A stretch of 64,000 nt of DNA, taken from Salipiger bermudensis. GTDB lineage: Bacteria > Pseudomonadota > Alphaproteobacteria > Rhodobacterales > Rhodobacteraceae. The stretch covers positions 372,001 to 436,000 of the forward strand of contig NZ_JAHVIA010000004.1 in assembly GCF_019801965.1 (NCBI RefSeq). The letters are read 5' to 3'. Position numbers and translations under genes: made by a program. Within the stretch, counting starts at the first letter, position 1. Each line of letters starts with the position of its first letter. Shown here piece after piece: positions 45,625-54,291 of the stretch. The notes beneath the pieces were generated by a model that was not told where the DNA came from, did no database searches, and worked only from the letters and a program-made list of their open reading frames with translations.

Positions 45625-46709
45625 TGTATGTGGCTGTCAAGGGCGGCGAGCGCGCCATCGACGCGGCGCATGAGTGGCTCGCCGAGGAGCGCCGGGGCGA
45701 CCCGAAGGTGCCCGAGTTGTCGCTCGCGCAGATCCGCGAGCAGATGAGCCTCGCGGTGAACCGGGTGATGGCGGAGGGCTCGCTCTACGATCCCGATCTC
45801 GCGGCACTGGCGATCAAGCAGGCGCGCGGCGACCTGATCGAGGCGATCTTCCTGATCCGCGCCTATCGCACGACGTTGCCGCGCATTGGCCACTCGCGCC
45901 CTGTCGAGACCTCCGACATGCGCTGCGACCGCCGCATCAGCGCGACCTTCAAGGACGCGCCGGGCGGGCAGGTGCTTGGCCCGACCTTCGACTACACCCA
46001 CCGGCTGCTCGATTTCGAACTCGCCGCCGAGGGCGCGGCGCCGGTGGCACAGACGGGCGAACCGCAGCAGGCGTCGACCCCGCGCATCACCGATTTTCTC
46101 AATCGCGACGGGCTGATACAGGACGAAGCTCACGGCGACGCGACCCCGCCAGACATGACCCGCCAGCCGATGGAATACCCCGCCGACCGGCCGCTGCGCC
46201 TGCAGGCGCTGACCCGGGGCGACGAGGGGTTCGTGCTTGGCATGGCCTATTCGACCCAGCGTGGCTACGGCCGCAACCACCCCTTCGTGGGCGAGCTGCG
46301 CATCGGCGCGGTCGAGGTCGAGATGGAGATCCCCGAGCTCGGCTTCGACATCTGCATCGGCGAGGTCACCCTCACCGAATGCGAGACGGTGAACCAGTTC
46401 ATGGGCTCGAAGACCGAGCCGGCGCAGTTCACCCGCGGCTACGGGCTGGTCTTCGGCCAGACCGAGCGCAAGGCAATCTCGATGGCGCTGGTCGACCGGG
46501 CGCTGCGCTGGCAGGAGCTTGGCGAGGAGAATGTCGGCGCCCCGGCGCAGGACGAGGAATTCGTGCTCGCCCATTCCGACAACATCCAGGCCACCGGCTT
46601 TCTCGAACATATCAAGCTGCCGCATTACGTCGATTTCCAGTCGGAGCTCGAGCTGGTGCGGAAGATGCGCAGGGGCGCGCAGGGCAGCATGAAGGAGGCG
46701 GCGGAATGA
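45624..46709 (+). CDS. phnI: C-P lyase core subunit PhnI
   Basis: 361 residues from MYVAVKGGERAIDAAHEWL (45624), the family start; the longer frame upstream is a shadow of phnH. Nucleosidase-like subunit that transfers phosphonate to the ribose of ATP. Motifs IREQMSLAVNRVMAEGSLYDPDLAALAIKQARGD, FDYTHRLLDFEL and LGMAYSTQRGYGRNHPFVGELRIG are present. The stop overlaps phnJ as ATGA. Confidence 0.96.
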   Translation: MYVAVKGGERAIDAAHEWLAEERRGDPKVPELSLAQIREQMSLAVNRVMAEGSLYDPDLAALAIKQARGDLIEAIFLIRAYRTTLPRIGHSRPVETSDMRCDRRISATFKDAPGGQVLGPTFDYTHRLLDFELAAEGAAPVAQTGEPQQASTPRITDFLNRDGLIQDEAHGDATPPDMTRQPMEYPADRPLRLQALTRGDEGFVLGMAYSTQRGYGRNHPFVGELRIGAVEVEMEIPELGFDICIGEVTLTECETVNQFMGSKTEPAQFTRGYGLVFGQTERKAISMALVDRALRWQELGEENVGAPAQDEEFVLAHSDNIQATGFLEHIKLPHYVDFQSELELVRKMRRGAQGSMKEAAE

Positions 46710-47584
46710 CCGCGATGCAGCACGACCCGGCCTACAATTTCGCCTATCTCGACGAGCAGACCAAGCGGATGATCCGCCGCGCGCTGCTGAAGGCGCTGGC
46801 GATCCCCGGCTACCAGGTGCCCTTCGCCTCGCGCGAGATGCCGATGCCCTATGGCTGGGGCACCGGCGGGGTGCAGGTCACCGCCGCCTGCCTGACGCCC
46901 GAGGACCGGCTCAAGGTCATCGACCAGGGCGCCGACGACACCACCAACGCGGTCTCGATCCGGAAGTTCTTCGAGCGCACGGCGGGGGTCGAGACCACCG
47001 AGCACACCGTGCAGGCCAGCGTGATCCAGACCCGGCACCGCATCCCCGAGGCGCCGCTCACCGAGGGGCAGATCCTGGTCTACCAGGTGCCGATCCCAGA
47101 GCCGCTGCGCTTTCTCGAGCCGCGCGAGACCGAGACCCGCAAGATGCACGCGCTCGAGGAATACGGGCTGATCTATGTGAAGCTTTACGAGGACATCGCC
47201 CATAACGGCGCGATCTCGACCGCCTATGCCTACCCGGTGAAGGTCGAGGGGCGCTACGTGATGGATCCCTCGCCGATCCCCAAGTTCGACAACCCCAAGC
47301 TCGAGAGCGCGGCGATCCAGCTTTTCGGGGCCGGGCGCGAACAGCGGATCTACGCGATCCCGCCCTATACTCAGGTGGTCAGCCTCGATTTCGAGGACCA
47401 CCCGTTCGAGCCCAGCAAGGCGGATCACGATTGCGATCTCTGCGGCTGCGGCACCAGCTACCTCGACGAGGTGATCACCGACGACGCGGGCGGGCGCATG
47501 TTCGTCTGCTCGGACACCGATTTCTGCGCCGCGCGACAGGCCGAGGGCCATCGCGGGCGGCTTTCCGGGGAGGACGCGGCATGA
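46706..47584 (+). CDS. phnJ: carbon-phosphorus lyase PhnJ (radical SAM)
   Basis: 292 residues. Cleaves the C-P bond of ribose 1-phosphonate 5-phosphate using SAM and a [4Fe-4S] cluster. Cysteines C243 and C246 (CDLCGCG), C268 and C274 (VCSDTDFC) match the cluster ligands and catalytic cysteine of the Escherichia coli enzyme with a shift of two. N-terminal AYLDEQTKRMIRRALLKALAIPGYQVPFASREMPMPYGWGTGG is nearly invariant in the family. Overlaps both neighbours by four bases (ATGA). Confidence 0.97.
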   Translation: MTAMQHDPAYNFAYLDEQTKRMIRRALLKALAIPGYQVPFASREMPMPYGWGTGGVQVTAACLTPEDRLKVIDQGADDTTNAVSIRKFFERTAGVETTEHTVQASVIQTRHRIPEAPLTEGQILVYQVPIPEPLRFLEPRETETRKMHALEEYGLIYVKLYEDIAHNGAISTAYAYPVKVEGRYVMDPSPIPKFDNPKLESAAIQLFGAGREQRIYAIPPYTQVVSLDFEDHPFEPSKADHDCDLCGCGTSYLDEVITDDAGGRMFVCSDTDFCAARQAEGHRGRLSGEDAA

Positions 47585-48351
47585 CGCCCCTGTTGCAGGT
47601 CAGGGATCTGACCAAGCGCTACGGTGCCCGGCTGGGCTGTGGCGATGTGAGTTTCGATCTCTACCCCGGCGAGGTGATGGGGATCGTGGGCGAGAGCGGC
47701 TCGGGCAAGTCGACGCTGCTGAACTGCCTCGCGGGGCATCTGGCGCCCGATGAGGGACAGGTGATCTTCGACACCCGCGCCGAGGGGCCGGTCGATACGC
47801 TGCGGATGTCGGAGCCGGCGCGGCGGATGCTCGGGCGCACCGACTGGGCCTTCGTGCACCAGAACGCCCGCGACGGGCTGCGCATGGGGGTGAGCGCCGG
47901 GGCCAATGTGGGCGAGCGGCTGATGGCCGTGGGGGCACGACACTACGGCGACATCCGCGAACAGGCGGTGGACTGGCTAGGCCGGGTCGAGATTGCTGAG
48001 GACCGTGTCGACGACCGGCCGCGCGCCTTCTCGGGCGGCATGCAGCAGCGGCTGCAGATCGCGCGCAACCTCGTCACCGGGCCGCGGCTGGTCTTCATGG
48101 ACGAACCCACGGGCGGGCTCGATGTCTCGGTGCAGGCGCGGCTTCTGGACCTGCTGCGCGGGCTGGTGCGGGAGATGGGGCTGTCGGCGATCATCGTGAC
48201 CCATGACCTGGCGGTGGTGCGGCTGCTGGCGGACCGGTTGATGGTGATGAAGTCGGGGGCCGTGGTGGAGACCGGGCTCACCGACCAGGTGCTGGACGAT
48301 CCGCAGCATGGCTACACGCAGCTTCTCGTCTCCAGCGTTCTGCAGGTTTGA
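47581..48351 (+). CDS. phnK: C-P lyase ATP-binding protein PhnK
   Basis: 256 residues from ATG 47581 overlapping the phnJ stop. ABC-type ATPase that docks on the PhnGHIJ core rather than on a permease. Walker [10 protein letters not shown], signature [12 protein letters not shown], Walker [14 protein letters not shown], switch His in VTHDLAV. Followed by a repeat and a 70-bp gap before phnL. Confidence 0.95.
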   Translation: MTPLLQVRDLTKRYGARLGCGDVSFDLYPGEVMGIVGESGSGKSTLLNCLAGHLAPDEGQVIFDTRAEGPVDTLRMSEPARRMLGRTDWAFVHQNARDGLRMGVSAGANVGERLMAVGARHYGDIREQAVDWLGRVEIAEDRVDDRPRAFSGGMQQRLQIARNLVTGPRLVFMDEPTGGLDVSVQARLLDLLRGLVREMGLSAIIVTHDLAVVRLLADRLMVMKSGAVVETGLTDQVLDDPQHGYTQLLVSSVLQV

Positions 48352-48358
48352 GGCGCCG

Positions 48359-48413
48359 GACCGGGGGCTGTCTGCCCCCGGACCCCCGAAGGTATTTGGA
48401 AACCAGAGAAGGA
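48359..48413 (+). repeat. dispersed GGTATTT repeat, copy 3, inside the phn operon
   Basis: CCGGGGGCTGTCTGCCCCCGG hairpin, ACCCCCG, then AAGGTATTTGGAAACCAGAGAAGGA. Shortened relative of the two copies at 15.4-15.6 kb. It separates phnK from phnL and its last bases (GAGAAGGA) may serve in the phnL ribosome-binding region. Confidence 0.8.
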
Positions 48414-48421
48414 CAGGGCGG

Positions 48422-49114
48422 ATGGAAGCGATGATCCGGGTTTCGGACGTGTCGAAGAGTTTCGTGCTGCACAACCAGGGCGGCGCGGTGATCCCGGTGA
48501 TGGCGGGGGCTGAGCTGTCTGTGCAGCCGGGCGAATGCGTGGCGCTGGTGGGCGATTCCGGTGCCGGCAAGTCGACGCTGATGCGGATGCTCTATGGCAA
48601 TTATCTCAGCAATGGCGGGTCGATCTGCGTGGGCGGGCTCGACGTGGCGCGGGCCGAGCCGCGGGAGATCCTCGCGATGCGGCGCGAGGTGCTCGGCTAT
48701 GTCAGCCAGTTCCTGCGCGTGGTGCCGCGGGTGCCGACGCTGGAGGTGGTGGCCGAGCCGGTCTTGGCGGCGGGCGGACGCCGCGAGGCGGGCGAGGCGC
48801 GGGCGCGGGATCTGCTGGCGCGGCTCAACGTGCCGGAGCGGCTGTGGTCGCTGTCGCCGACCACGTTTTCGGGCGGCGAGCAGCAGCGGGTGAACATCGC
48901 GCGCGGCTTTGCGCATGACTTCCCGGCGATGCTCCTCGACGAGCCCACCGCCTCGCTCGACGCCACCAACCGCGCCGTGGTGCTCGAACTGATCGAGGAG
49001 GCCAAGGCGCGCGGCGCGGCGATCGTGGGGATCTTTCACGACGCCGAGGCGCGGGCGCAGGTCTGCGACCGGGAGATCGACGTGAGCCGCTTCACCCCGG
49101 AGCGCGCGGCGTGA
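48422..49114 (+). CDS. phnL: C-P lyase ATP-binding protein PhnL
   Basis: 230 residues from ATG 48422 (a second ATG lies three codons on). ABC ATPase working with PhnK on the core complex. Walker [10 protein letters not shown], signature [16 protein letters not shown], Walker [13 protein letters not shown], switch His in [41 protein letters not shown] is characteristic of PhnL. The stop overlaps phnN as GTGA. Confidence 0.95.
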   Translation: MEAMIRVSDVSKSFVLHNQGGAVIPVMAGAELSVQPGECVALVGDSGAGKSTLMRMLYGNYLSNGGSICVGGLDVARAEPREILAMRREVLGYVSQFLRVVPRVPTLEVVAEPVLAAGGRREAGEARARDLLARLNVPERLWSLSPTTFSGGEQQRVNIARGFAHDFPAMLLDEPTASLDATNRAVVLELIEEAKARGAAIVGIFHDAEARAQVCDREIDVSRFTPERAA

Positions 49115-49653
49115 GCCGGCGTTTCTTCGCCGTGGTCGGGCCCTCCGGGGTGGGCAAGGACACGCTGATGGAAGCGCTGGCGGCGCGCGTGCCGGGGCTG
49201 CACCTGGTGCGCCGCGTGATCACCCGGCCCGAAAGCGCCGGTGGCGAGGCGTTCGAGGGGGTGAGCGAGGCGGATTTCGAGGCGCGCGTGGCGACGGGCG
49301 ATTTTGCGCTGCACTGGCGGGCGCATGGGCTGCGCTACGGCGTGCCGGCCTCGGTGGACGCGGTGCTGGCGGAGGGGCGGCCGGCGCTGTGCAATCTTTC
49401 AAGGGCGGTTTTGCCCGAGGCCGCCGAGCGCTTCGCGGCGATGCGGGTTCTGCATGTCACCGCGCGGCCCGAGGTGCTGGCGAGGCGGCTCGCGGGGCGC
49501 GGGCGCGAGAGCGAAGACGAGATCGCGACGCGGCTGGCCCGGGCGGGTTTCCCGCTGCCGGGCGGGCTCGACGTGGTCGAGATCGACAACTCCGGCGCGC
49601 TGGAGGCGGCGGTCGCGGCCGCGCTCGCGGCGCTTCAGCCGGTGAGGGCGTAG
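49111..49653 (+). CDS. phnN: ribose 1,5-bisphosphokinase PhnN
   Basis: 180 residues starting at GTG 49111 inside the phnL stop. Guanylate-kinase-like P-loop enzyme ([16 protein letters not shown]) that turns ribose 1,5-bisphosphate from C-P lyase into [50 protein letters not shown] and [15 protein letters not shown] are family blocks. It is the last plus-strand gene before the convergent DUF1045 gene, which it overlaps by 19 bp. Confidence 0.94.
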   Translation: MSRRFFAVVGPSGVGKDTLMEALAARVPGLHLVRRVITRPESAGGEAFEGVSEADFEARVATGDFALHWRAHGLRYGVPASVDAVLAEGRPALCNLSRAVLPEAAERFAAMRVLHVTARPEVLARRLAGRGRESEDEIATRLARAGFPLPGGLDVVEIDNSGALEAAVAAALAALQPVRA

Positions 49654-50318
49654 CGGTGCAGCAGGTGGAAGCGGCCGGCCGCGTCCTCGCCGAAGAGGCA
49701 GAGCGCGTCGAGCCGGAACGGGCGCGGCGCGAGCGGTGCGAGCACCGGGGCGAGGGCGGCCATGGTCGGCTCCATATGCTCGCGCGGCAGGCGGCCTGTG
49801 AGCGTCAGGTGGAAGCGGAAGTCGTCCATCACGTAAGGGTAGCCCCAGCGCAGAAGGTTCTCTTCCTGTGTGGGCGTGAGGCTTGCCTTGCGGCGGCGGG
49901 CGAGCTCGTCTTCGGAGGGCGGGGCGCGGTGCGGATCGAGCGCGCGCACGGTTTCGGCGGCGATCTCGGCAAGACCGGTGGTGTCGCCCTCGGGGGTGAG
50001 CGCGAGGAAGCTGCCGAGGCGGGTGAGCGCGAGGCCCGGCATCTCGGCAGGCCGCAGCATGGCGGCGAGGGCGGCGAGATCGGCCTCGAGCGCGGCACGG
50101 CTGCCGCTGAGGCGGAAGGGCGGCTTCAAGGTGCCGTGGAAGCCGTATTTGCGCGGCGTGGCGGTGATCTCGGAAACCGGCAGCGGCAGGCCCGGAACCT
50201 CCGGGTGCTCGCGTGCGCTGCCCGCGCTCGCATCCCAGCCCAGCCACTGGGCGGTGAAATCGGCGAACGGCCCCGGTTCGGGGGCGTAGTAGACGGCGTA
50301 ACGGCTGTAATGTGTCAT
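49635..50318 (-). CDS. DUF1045 2H-phosphoesterase-like protein of phosphonate loci
   Basis: 227 residues from MTHYSRYAVYYAPEPGPFADF (50318); an ATG four codons upstream is the alternative. Two HxT motifs, FHGTLKPPF and FHLTLTGRL, mark the 2H phosphoesterase fold, whose members often open cyclic phosphates. The family is tied to C-P lyase operons. Known alternatives to PhnP for opening the cyclic ribose phosphate are few, and no phnP is seen in this window, so this gene may fill that step; that is inference. Convergent with phnN, divergent from phnM. Confidence 0.85.
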   Translation of the reverse strand: MTHYSRYAVYYAPEPGPFADFTAQWLGWDASAGSAREHPEVPGLPLPVSEITATPRKYGFHGTLKPPFRLSGSRAALEADLAALAAMLRPAEMPGLALTRLGSFLALTPEGDTTGLAEIAAETVRALDPHRAPPSEDELARRRKASLTPTQEENLLRWGYPYVMDDFRFHLTLTGRLPREHMEPTMAALAPVLAPLAPRPFRLDALCLFGEDAAGRFHLLHRYALTG

Positions 50319-50374
50319 GGGCGCGGGCATAGGCCGGTCTTGTCACGGAATCATGACGACAGAAAGGGCAGAGC

Positions 50375-51550
50375 ATGGGCGAGATGAGCCTGGGCCATAT
50401 TCAGGCCAGCGGCGAGATGGTGCTCGCGAACGCGCGGATCGTTCTCGAGCGCGAGGTGATGCGCGGCAGCGTGCTGGTGCGCGACGGGCGCATCGCGGCG
50501 GTGGAGCCGGGCGCGGTGGCGCCCGCGGGTGCGATCGACTGCGGCGGTGATCTGCTGATCCCCGGGCTGATCGAGCTGCACACCGACAATCTCGAGCGCC
50601 ACATCCAGCCGCGCCCCAAGGTCGACTGGCCGCACGCGGCGGCGATCCAGGCGCATGACGGCGAGCTGGCCTCGGTGGGGATCACCACGGTGTTCGACGC
50701 CATGCGGGTGGGCTCGGTGATCTCGGGCGGGCGCACGGATTACCGCAAGTATGCCCGCGCGCTGGCGACCGAGCTGATGCAGGCGCGGGCCAAGGGCATG
50801 CTGCGGATCAGCCATTTCCTGCATCTGCGGGCCGAGGTCTGCTCGGAGACGCTGCTGGAGGAACTCGAGGAATTTGGCGAGGCCGACCGGGTGGGGATCC
50901 TGTCGATCATGGACCACACGCCGGGGCAGCGGCAGTTCCGCGACCTCTCGAAGCTGAAGGAGTACGTCTGCGGCAAGCACGGGCTCTCGGAGGCGGGCTT
51001 TGCCGATCACGTGGCCAACCTCACCGCGATCCACGACCGGCTGGGCGCGGCGCATGAGGCCGGGGCCGTGGTGGCGGCGCGGCGTCTGGGGGCTGTGCTG
51101 GCGAGCCATGACGACACCACCGCGGAGCACGTTGCGGTGAGCGCCGGGCACGGCGCGCGGCTGGCGGAGTTCCCGACCACGGTGGAGGCGGCGGAGGCCT
51201 GCCACGCCCATGGCATCGCGGTGATGATGGGCGCGCCCAACCTGATCAGGGGCGGCTCGCATTCCGGCAACGTGGCGGCGGCGGAGCTGGCCGAGCGCGG
51301 CTGCCTCGACATCCTGTCTTCGGATTACGTGCCCTCGGCGCTGATGACCTCGGCCTTCCAGCTGGCCGAGATCTGGGACGACCTGCCGCGCGCCATCGCC
51401 ACGGTGACGGCGGCCCCGGCGCGGGCCACCGGGCTCGACGATCGCGGGGTGATCGCGGAGGGCCTGCTGGCCGACCTTGTGCGGGTGGCGCATATCGAGG
51501 GCGTGCCGGTCATTCGCGGCGTCTGGAGCCACGGCCGCCAGGTGGGGTGA
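50375..51550 (+). CDS. phnM: alpha-D-ribose 1-methylphosphonate 5-triphosphate diphosphatase PhnM (HTD type)
   Basis: 391 residues. Amidohydrolase removing diphosphate from the ribose phosphonate triphosphate before PhnJ acts. Metal ligands in IPGLIELHTDNLERHIQPRP, SIMDHTPGQRQFRD, SHDDTTAEHV, VMMGAPNLIRGGSHSGNVAA and SSDYVPSALM. This is the canonical PhnM of the two in the window. Transcribed alone after the divergent DUF1045 gene; followed by tandem hairpin repeats that probably end transcription. Confidence 0.93.
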   Translation: MGEMSLGHIQASGEMVLANARIVLEREVMRGSVLVRDGRIAAVEPGAVAPAGAIDCGGDLLIPGLIELHTDNLERHIQPRPKVDWPHAAAIQAHDGELASVGITTVFDAMRVGSVISGGRTDYRKYARALATELMQARAKGMLRISHFLHLRAEVCSETLLEELEEFGEADRVGILSIMDHTPGQRQFRDLSKLKEYVCGKHGLSEAGFADHVANLTAIHDRLGAAHEAGAVVAARRLGAVLASHDDTTAEHVAVSAGHGARLAEFPTTVEAAEACHAHGIAVMMGAPNLIRGGSHSGNVAAAELAERGCLDILSSDYVPSALMTSAFQLAEIWDDLPRAIATVTAAPARATGLDDRGVIAEGLLADLVRVAHIEGVPVIRGVWSHGRQVG

Positions 51551-51680
51551 GCCGGCTTCCCGGAAACGCTCCGGGGGAGCGTTTCGCCGGCTCACGGGCG
51601 GAGCCCCGGGGTCGGGCCGGCTTCCCGGAAACGCTACGGGGGAGCGTTTCGCCGGCGAACGGGCGGAGCCCCGGGATGGA
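51551..51680. repeat. tandem 65-bp hairpin repeat after phnM
   Basis: Two units, 51551-51615 and 51616-51680, differ at only a few bases, and a decayed third start (GCTGGCTCCCCCGGAAGCG) follows. Each unit carries AAACGCTCC-GGG-GGAGCGTTT (second unit with one mismatch) and a GGCGGAGCCCCGGG block. It begins directly after the phnM stop codon, so it may act as a terminator or an mRNA-protecting hairpin. Confidence 0.85.
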
Positions 51681-51990
51681 GCTGGCTCCCCCGGAAGCGT
51701 TCTGGCATTTGTGGTTGGCACAGGCATAAGGGGTGACAGCTCGCGGCGCCCCGCGGGCAGGCTCCGGCGTGGCTTGCTCGAGAGAGGCGACGCCTAAGGG
51801 GCATCCACAGCACTTGGCTGCGCCGGTCATTGCCCAGCCACGCCGGGAACTGACGTCCCGCCTCCGGCTCGTCCAGGCGATCACGACCACGTGATCGCTT
51901 TTCCTGAAACTCCCCCGAAACACCCTTCGTGGCTGTTGGCATACCCGGTCCGGTTGGGGAGCGGGGAGAGCCAATATGGAGGAGTTAAAC
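51681..51990. other. intergenic region before the fasciclin gene
   Basis: 310 bp with no gene. The region contains a GATCACGACCACGTGATC palindrome near 51879-51896, which may be a regulator site. The strong GGAGGAG ribosome-binding site of the fasciclin gene is at 51978-51984. Short frames on both strands have no coding character. Confidence 0.5.
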
Positions 51991-52545
51991 ATGACCATTC
52001 TCAAGAGCACCATCGTCGCATCCGCCCTTGCTCTTGCCGCCGCTCCGGCGCTGGCGCAGGACAACCCGATGGTCGGCGGCGCGCCGATGTATGCCGACAA
52101 GAACATCGTCGAAAACGCCGTGAACTCGGCCGATCACGAGACCCTCGTGGCCGCGGTCAAGCAGGCCGGCCTCGTCGATACGCTGATGGGCGAGGGCCCG
52201 TTCACCGTCTTCGCGCCGACCGACGCCGCCTTCGACAAGATCTCCGACGACAGCCTGTCGCAGCTGATGATGGATCAGCACAAGGACCAGCTGGCGCAGA
52301 TCCTGACCTGCCACGTGGTCGCGGCCAATGCCATGTCCGACGCGATTGCCGGCATGATCGCCGATGACGGTGGCATGCACCCGGTGCCGACGGTCGGCGG
52401 CTGCACGCTGCAGGCCAAGATGGAGGGCGGCACGATCACCCTGACCGACGAGCAGGGCCGCAAGGCGAACGTGACGATCGCCGATGTGCGCCAGTCGAAC
52501 GGCGTGATCCACGTCATCGACCGGGTTCTCCTGCCGGCGATGTAA
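51991..52545 (+). CDS. secreted fasciclin-domain protein
   Basis: 184 residues from ATG 51991, with GGAGGAG 6 bp upstream. Sec signal (MTILKSTIVASALALAAAPALAQ), then one fasciclin (FAS1) domain: NSADHETLVAAVKQAGLVDTLMGEGPFTVFAPTDAAFDKI, the H1-like block, and the C-terminal SNGVIHVIDRVLLPAM. FAS1 proteins are adhesion-type or surface proteins; the bacterial single-domain ones are secreted or periplasmic and of uncertain use. Monocistronic. Confidence 0.9.
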   Translation: MTILKSTIVASALALAAAPALAQDNPMVGGAPMYADKNIVENAVNSADHETLVAAVKQAGLVDTLMGEGPFTVFAPTDAAFDKISDDSLSQLMMDQHKDQLAQILTCHVVAANAMSDAIAGMIADDGGMHPVPTVGGCTLQAKMEGGTITLTDEQGRKANVTIADVRQSNGVIHVIDRVLLPAM

Positions 52546-52552
52546 GAACCCC

Positions 52553-52585
52553 CTGTCGCCCGGTCCTTTTCCCGACAGACCGGGC
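52553..52585 (+). terminator. hairpin after the fasciclin gene
   Basis: GCCCGGTC (52558-52565) pairs with GACCGGGC (52578-52585). An alternative, CTGTCG with CGACAG, overlaps it, so two folds exclude each other. The T run is in the loop, not after the stem, so strength is uncertain. Confidence 0.45.
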
Positions 52586-52817
52586 GGCGGCCCCTCCGGG
52601 CCGTGAGCAGACGGCGCGGAGGGGCATCTATCTTCGAACCGGCCGGCGGCTGCCGGTCACCGTGACCGCCCGGCGCTCTCGCGTGCGGGCGGCTCTGCGC
52701 GAGGGCCCGTCGTGTCCCCCCATGGTACGGGATCCTCGCGCAGTGTTGTCCGGGCGTGGCTGGACCGGCCAGCCCGGAGGGATCATCTTGATGGGGGAGA
52801 CGCCGAGGAGGACAGAC

Positions 52818-53282
52818 ATGACCCGCAGAGGATTTCTTGCCACCAGCGCCGCGATGCTCGGACTGGGCAGCGCTGCAACCGGCGCGGAGCATTTCGAGAT
52901 CACCCGCAGCAAGGCCGAATGGCGCGCCATGCTCAGCGATCTCGAGTACAAGGTGATGCGCGAGGAGGCCACGGAGCGCGCCTTCACCTCGCCGCTGAAC
53001 GACGAGAAGCGCGCCGGCACCTTTACCTGCAAGGGCTGCGACCTGCCGCTCTATGCCTCGGAGACGAAGTATGACAGCGGCACAGGCTGGCCCTCCTTCT
53101 ACGAGGCGCTGCCGAATGCCATCGGCACCAAGGCCGACCGCTCGCTCTTCATGACCCGCACCGAATGCCATTGCCGCCGCTGCGGCTCGCATCTCGGGCA
53201 CATCTTCGACGACGGCCCGCCGCCGACCGGCAAGCGGCACTGCATCAACGGCGTCTCGCTGAGCTTTCGCCCGGCGGCATGA
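52818..53282 (+). CDS. msrB: peptide-methionine (R)-S-oxide reductase MsrB with Tat signal
   Basis: 154 residues from ATG 52818 (GAGGAGGACA upstream). It starts MTRRGFLATSAAMLGLGSAATGA, a twin-arginine signal, so the enzyme should act in the periplasm. Zinc ligands C71, C74, C119, C122; the reducing cysteine is C142 in KRHCINGVSLSF. It repairs methionine-R-sulfoxide. A longer frame upstream lacks a ribosome-binding site. No msrA is nearby. Confidence 0.92.
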   Translation: MTRRGFLATSAAMLGLGSAATGAEHFEITRSKAEWRAMLSDLEYKVMREEATERAFTSPLNDEKRAGTFTCKGCDLPLYASETKYDSGTGWPSFYEALPNAIGTKADRSLFMTRTECHCRRCGSHLGHIFDDGPPPTGKRHCINGVSLSFRPAA

Positions 53283-53587
53283 GCGCGGATTGAGATCCTT
53301 GGGGGAGGGGGCCGGAAGGCCTGTGCGTCCAGGGGATTGACGCACAGGCCTGGCCGGTCCGTGAGTGCCCGGGTCAGGGAAACCCCGGGAACCATGCGAC
53401 GGAAAATACCATCGACACCTTTTTCGTAGCACAACCTTTTGGTGTGTGTCTATCGAGTCGTTGGCGTTTTTGTAGAACTTCTTTCTAACAGCCCGATTTT
53501 TCACCCGGGCGAAGCTGCGCCGCGATTTCAAGCACTTCCGTGGGCGCGACCGGGCGGCAAGGGAGGCTGCCGCCCAAGGCGTTTGGT
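53283..53587. other. intergenic region between msrB and the J-domain gene
   Basis: 305 bp between convergent genes. Holds the 53318-53350 hairpin. The stretch 53400-53510 is markedly AT-rich for this genome (TTTTTCG, GGCGTTTTTGTAGAACTTCTTTC), suggesting a promoter or small RNA gene, but nothing definite is visible. Confidence 0.4.
53318..53350. terminator. strong hairpin after msrB
   Basis: Perfect 12-bp inverted repeat GGCCTGTGCGTC (53318-53329) and GACGCACAGGCC (53339-53350) with a 9-base loop, 36 bp past the msrB stop. No T tract on either side, so it could be a processing site or operator instead. Confidence 0.5.
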
Positions 53588-54217
53588 CTACTTGAAGTTG
53601 CGGCTGTCCTTGATCTGGTCCCAGGCCCAGACAACTTCCTGAAGCTGCTCTTCCTGGCTGCGATCGCCGCCGTTCATATCGGGGTGCAGCACCTTGATGA
53701 GCTTCTTGTAGGCCTTGCGGACATCGGCCTTGGTCTCGGCGCGCTCGACCTCGAGGATCTCCAGCGCGCGCTTCTCGGTGGGCGGCAGGCGACGGCCGCC
53801 GCCGGTGGCCGCGGCGCGGCCCGGGTTGCGCGTGGCGTTGTCGCCCAGAACCTGGTGCGGGTCCTCGATGCCAAGCCGCGCCCAGGCGCGGGCCTCGGGA
53901 TCGCGGTAATCCTTGGTCTTGCGCTCCCACACCTTGTCGGAGCTCTGCTGGGCGTTCATCTCGGCTTCGGTCTTGCCGTCGAAGAAGCTCCATTGCGCGT
54001 TGTATTCGCGCACGTGGTCCTTGCAGAACCAGTAATACTCGTCGAGCACGTCCGGCGCCTTGGGGGCGCGGAACTTGCCCGGCTCCTGGCAGCCTTCGTG
54101 CTCGCACAGGCGGGTGGAGGTCTCTTGTTCGCCGGACATGCCGCGGCGTCCGCGCGGATTCTTCTTTTTCGAAGTCTTCACCGACATATCGAAACCGAAG
54201 GGGTCAGGTCTGCTCAT
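53588..54217 (-). CDS. J-domain (DnaJ-type) protein with N-terminal zinc-like motif
   Basis: 209 residues from ATG 54217. The J domain is at the C-terminus (ALEILEVERAETKADVRKAYKKLIKVLHPDMNGGDRSQEEQLQEVVWAWDQI) with HPD at 178-180, so it should stimulate an Hsp70. The N-terminal half has C38, C43, C65 and H68 (LCEHEGC, WFCKDH), a possible metal site. The basic start TSKKKNPRGRRG is typical of this Rhodobacterales group. No G/F or DnaJ zinc-finger domain. It is divergent from bolA. Confidence 0.88.
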   Translation of the reverse strand: MSRPDPFGFDMSVKTSKKKNPRGRRGMSGEQETSTRLCEHEGCQEPGKFRAPKAPDVLDEYYWFCKDHVREYNAQWSFFDGKTEAEMNAQQSSDKVWERKTKDYRDPEARAWARLGIEDPHQVLGDNATRNPGRAAATGGGRRLPPTEKRALEILEVERAETKADVRKAYKKLIKVLHPDMNGGDRSQEEQLQEVVWAWDQIKDSRNFK

Positions 54218-54291
54218 GGTCTCACCTTTTCGACTCGGACGAGGGAGTTTAGACAATCCCTGACCAGATTGAAGAGGGCAGGAGTCGAAAT

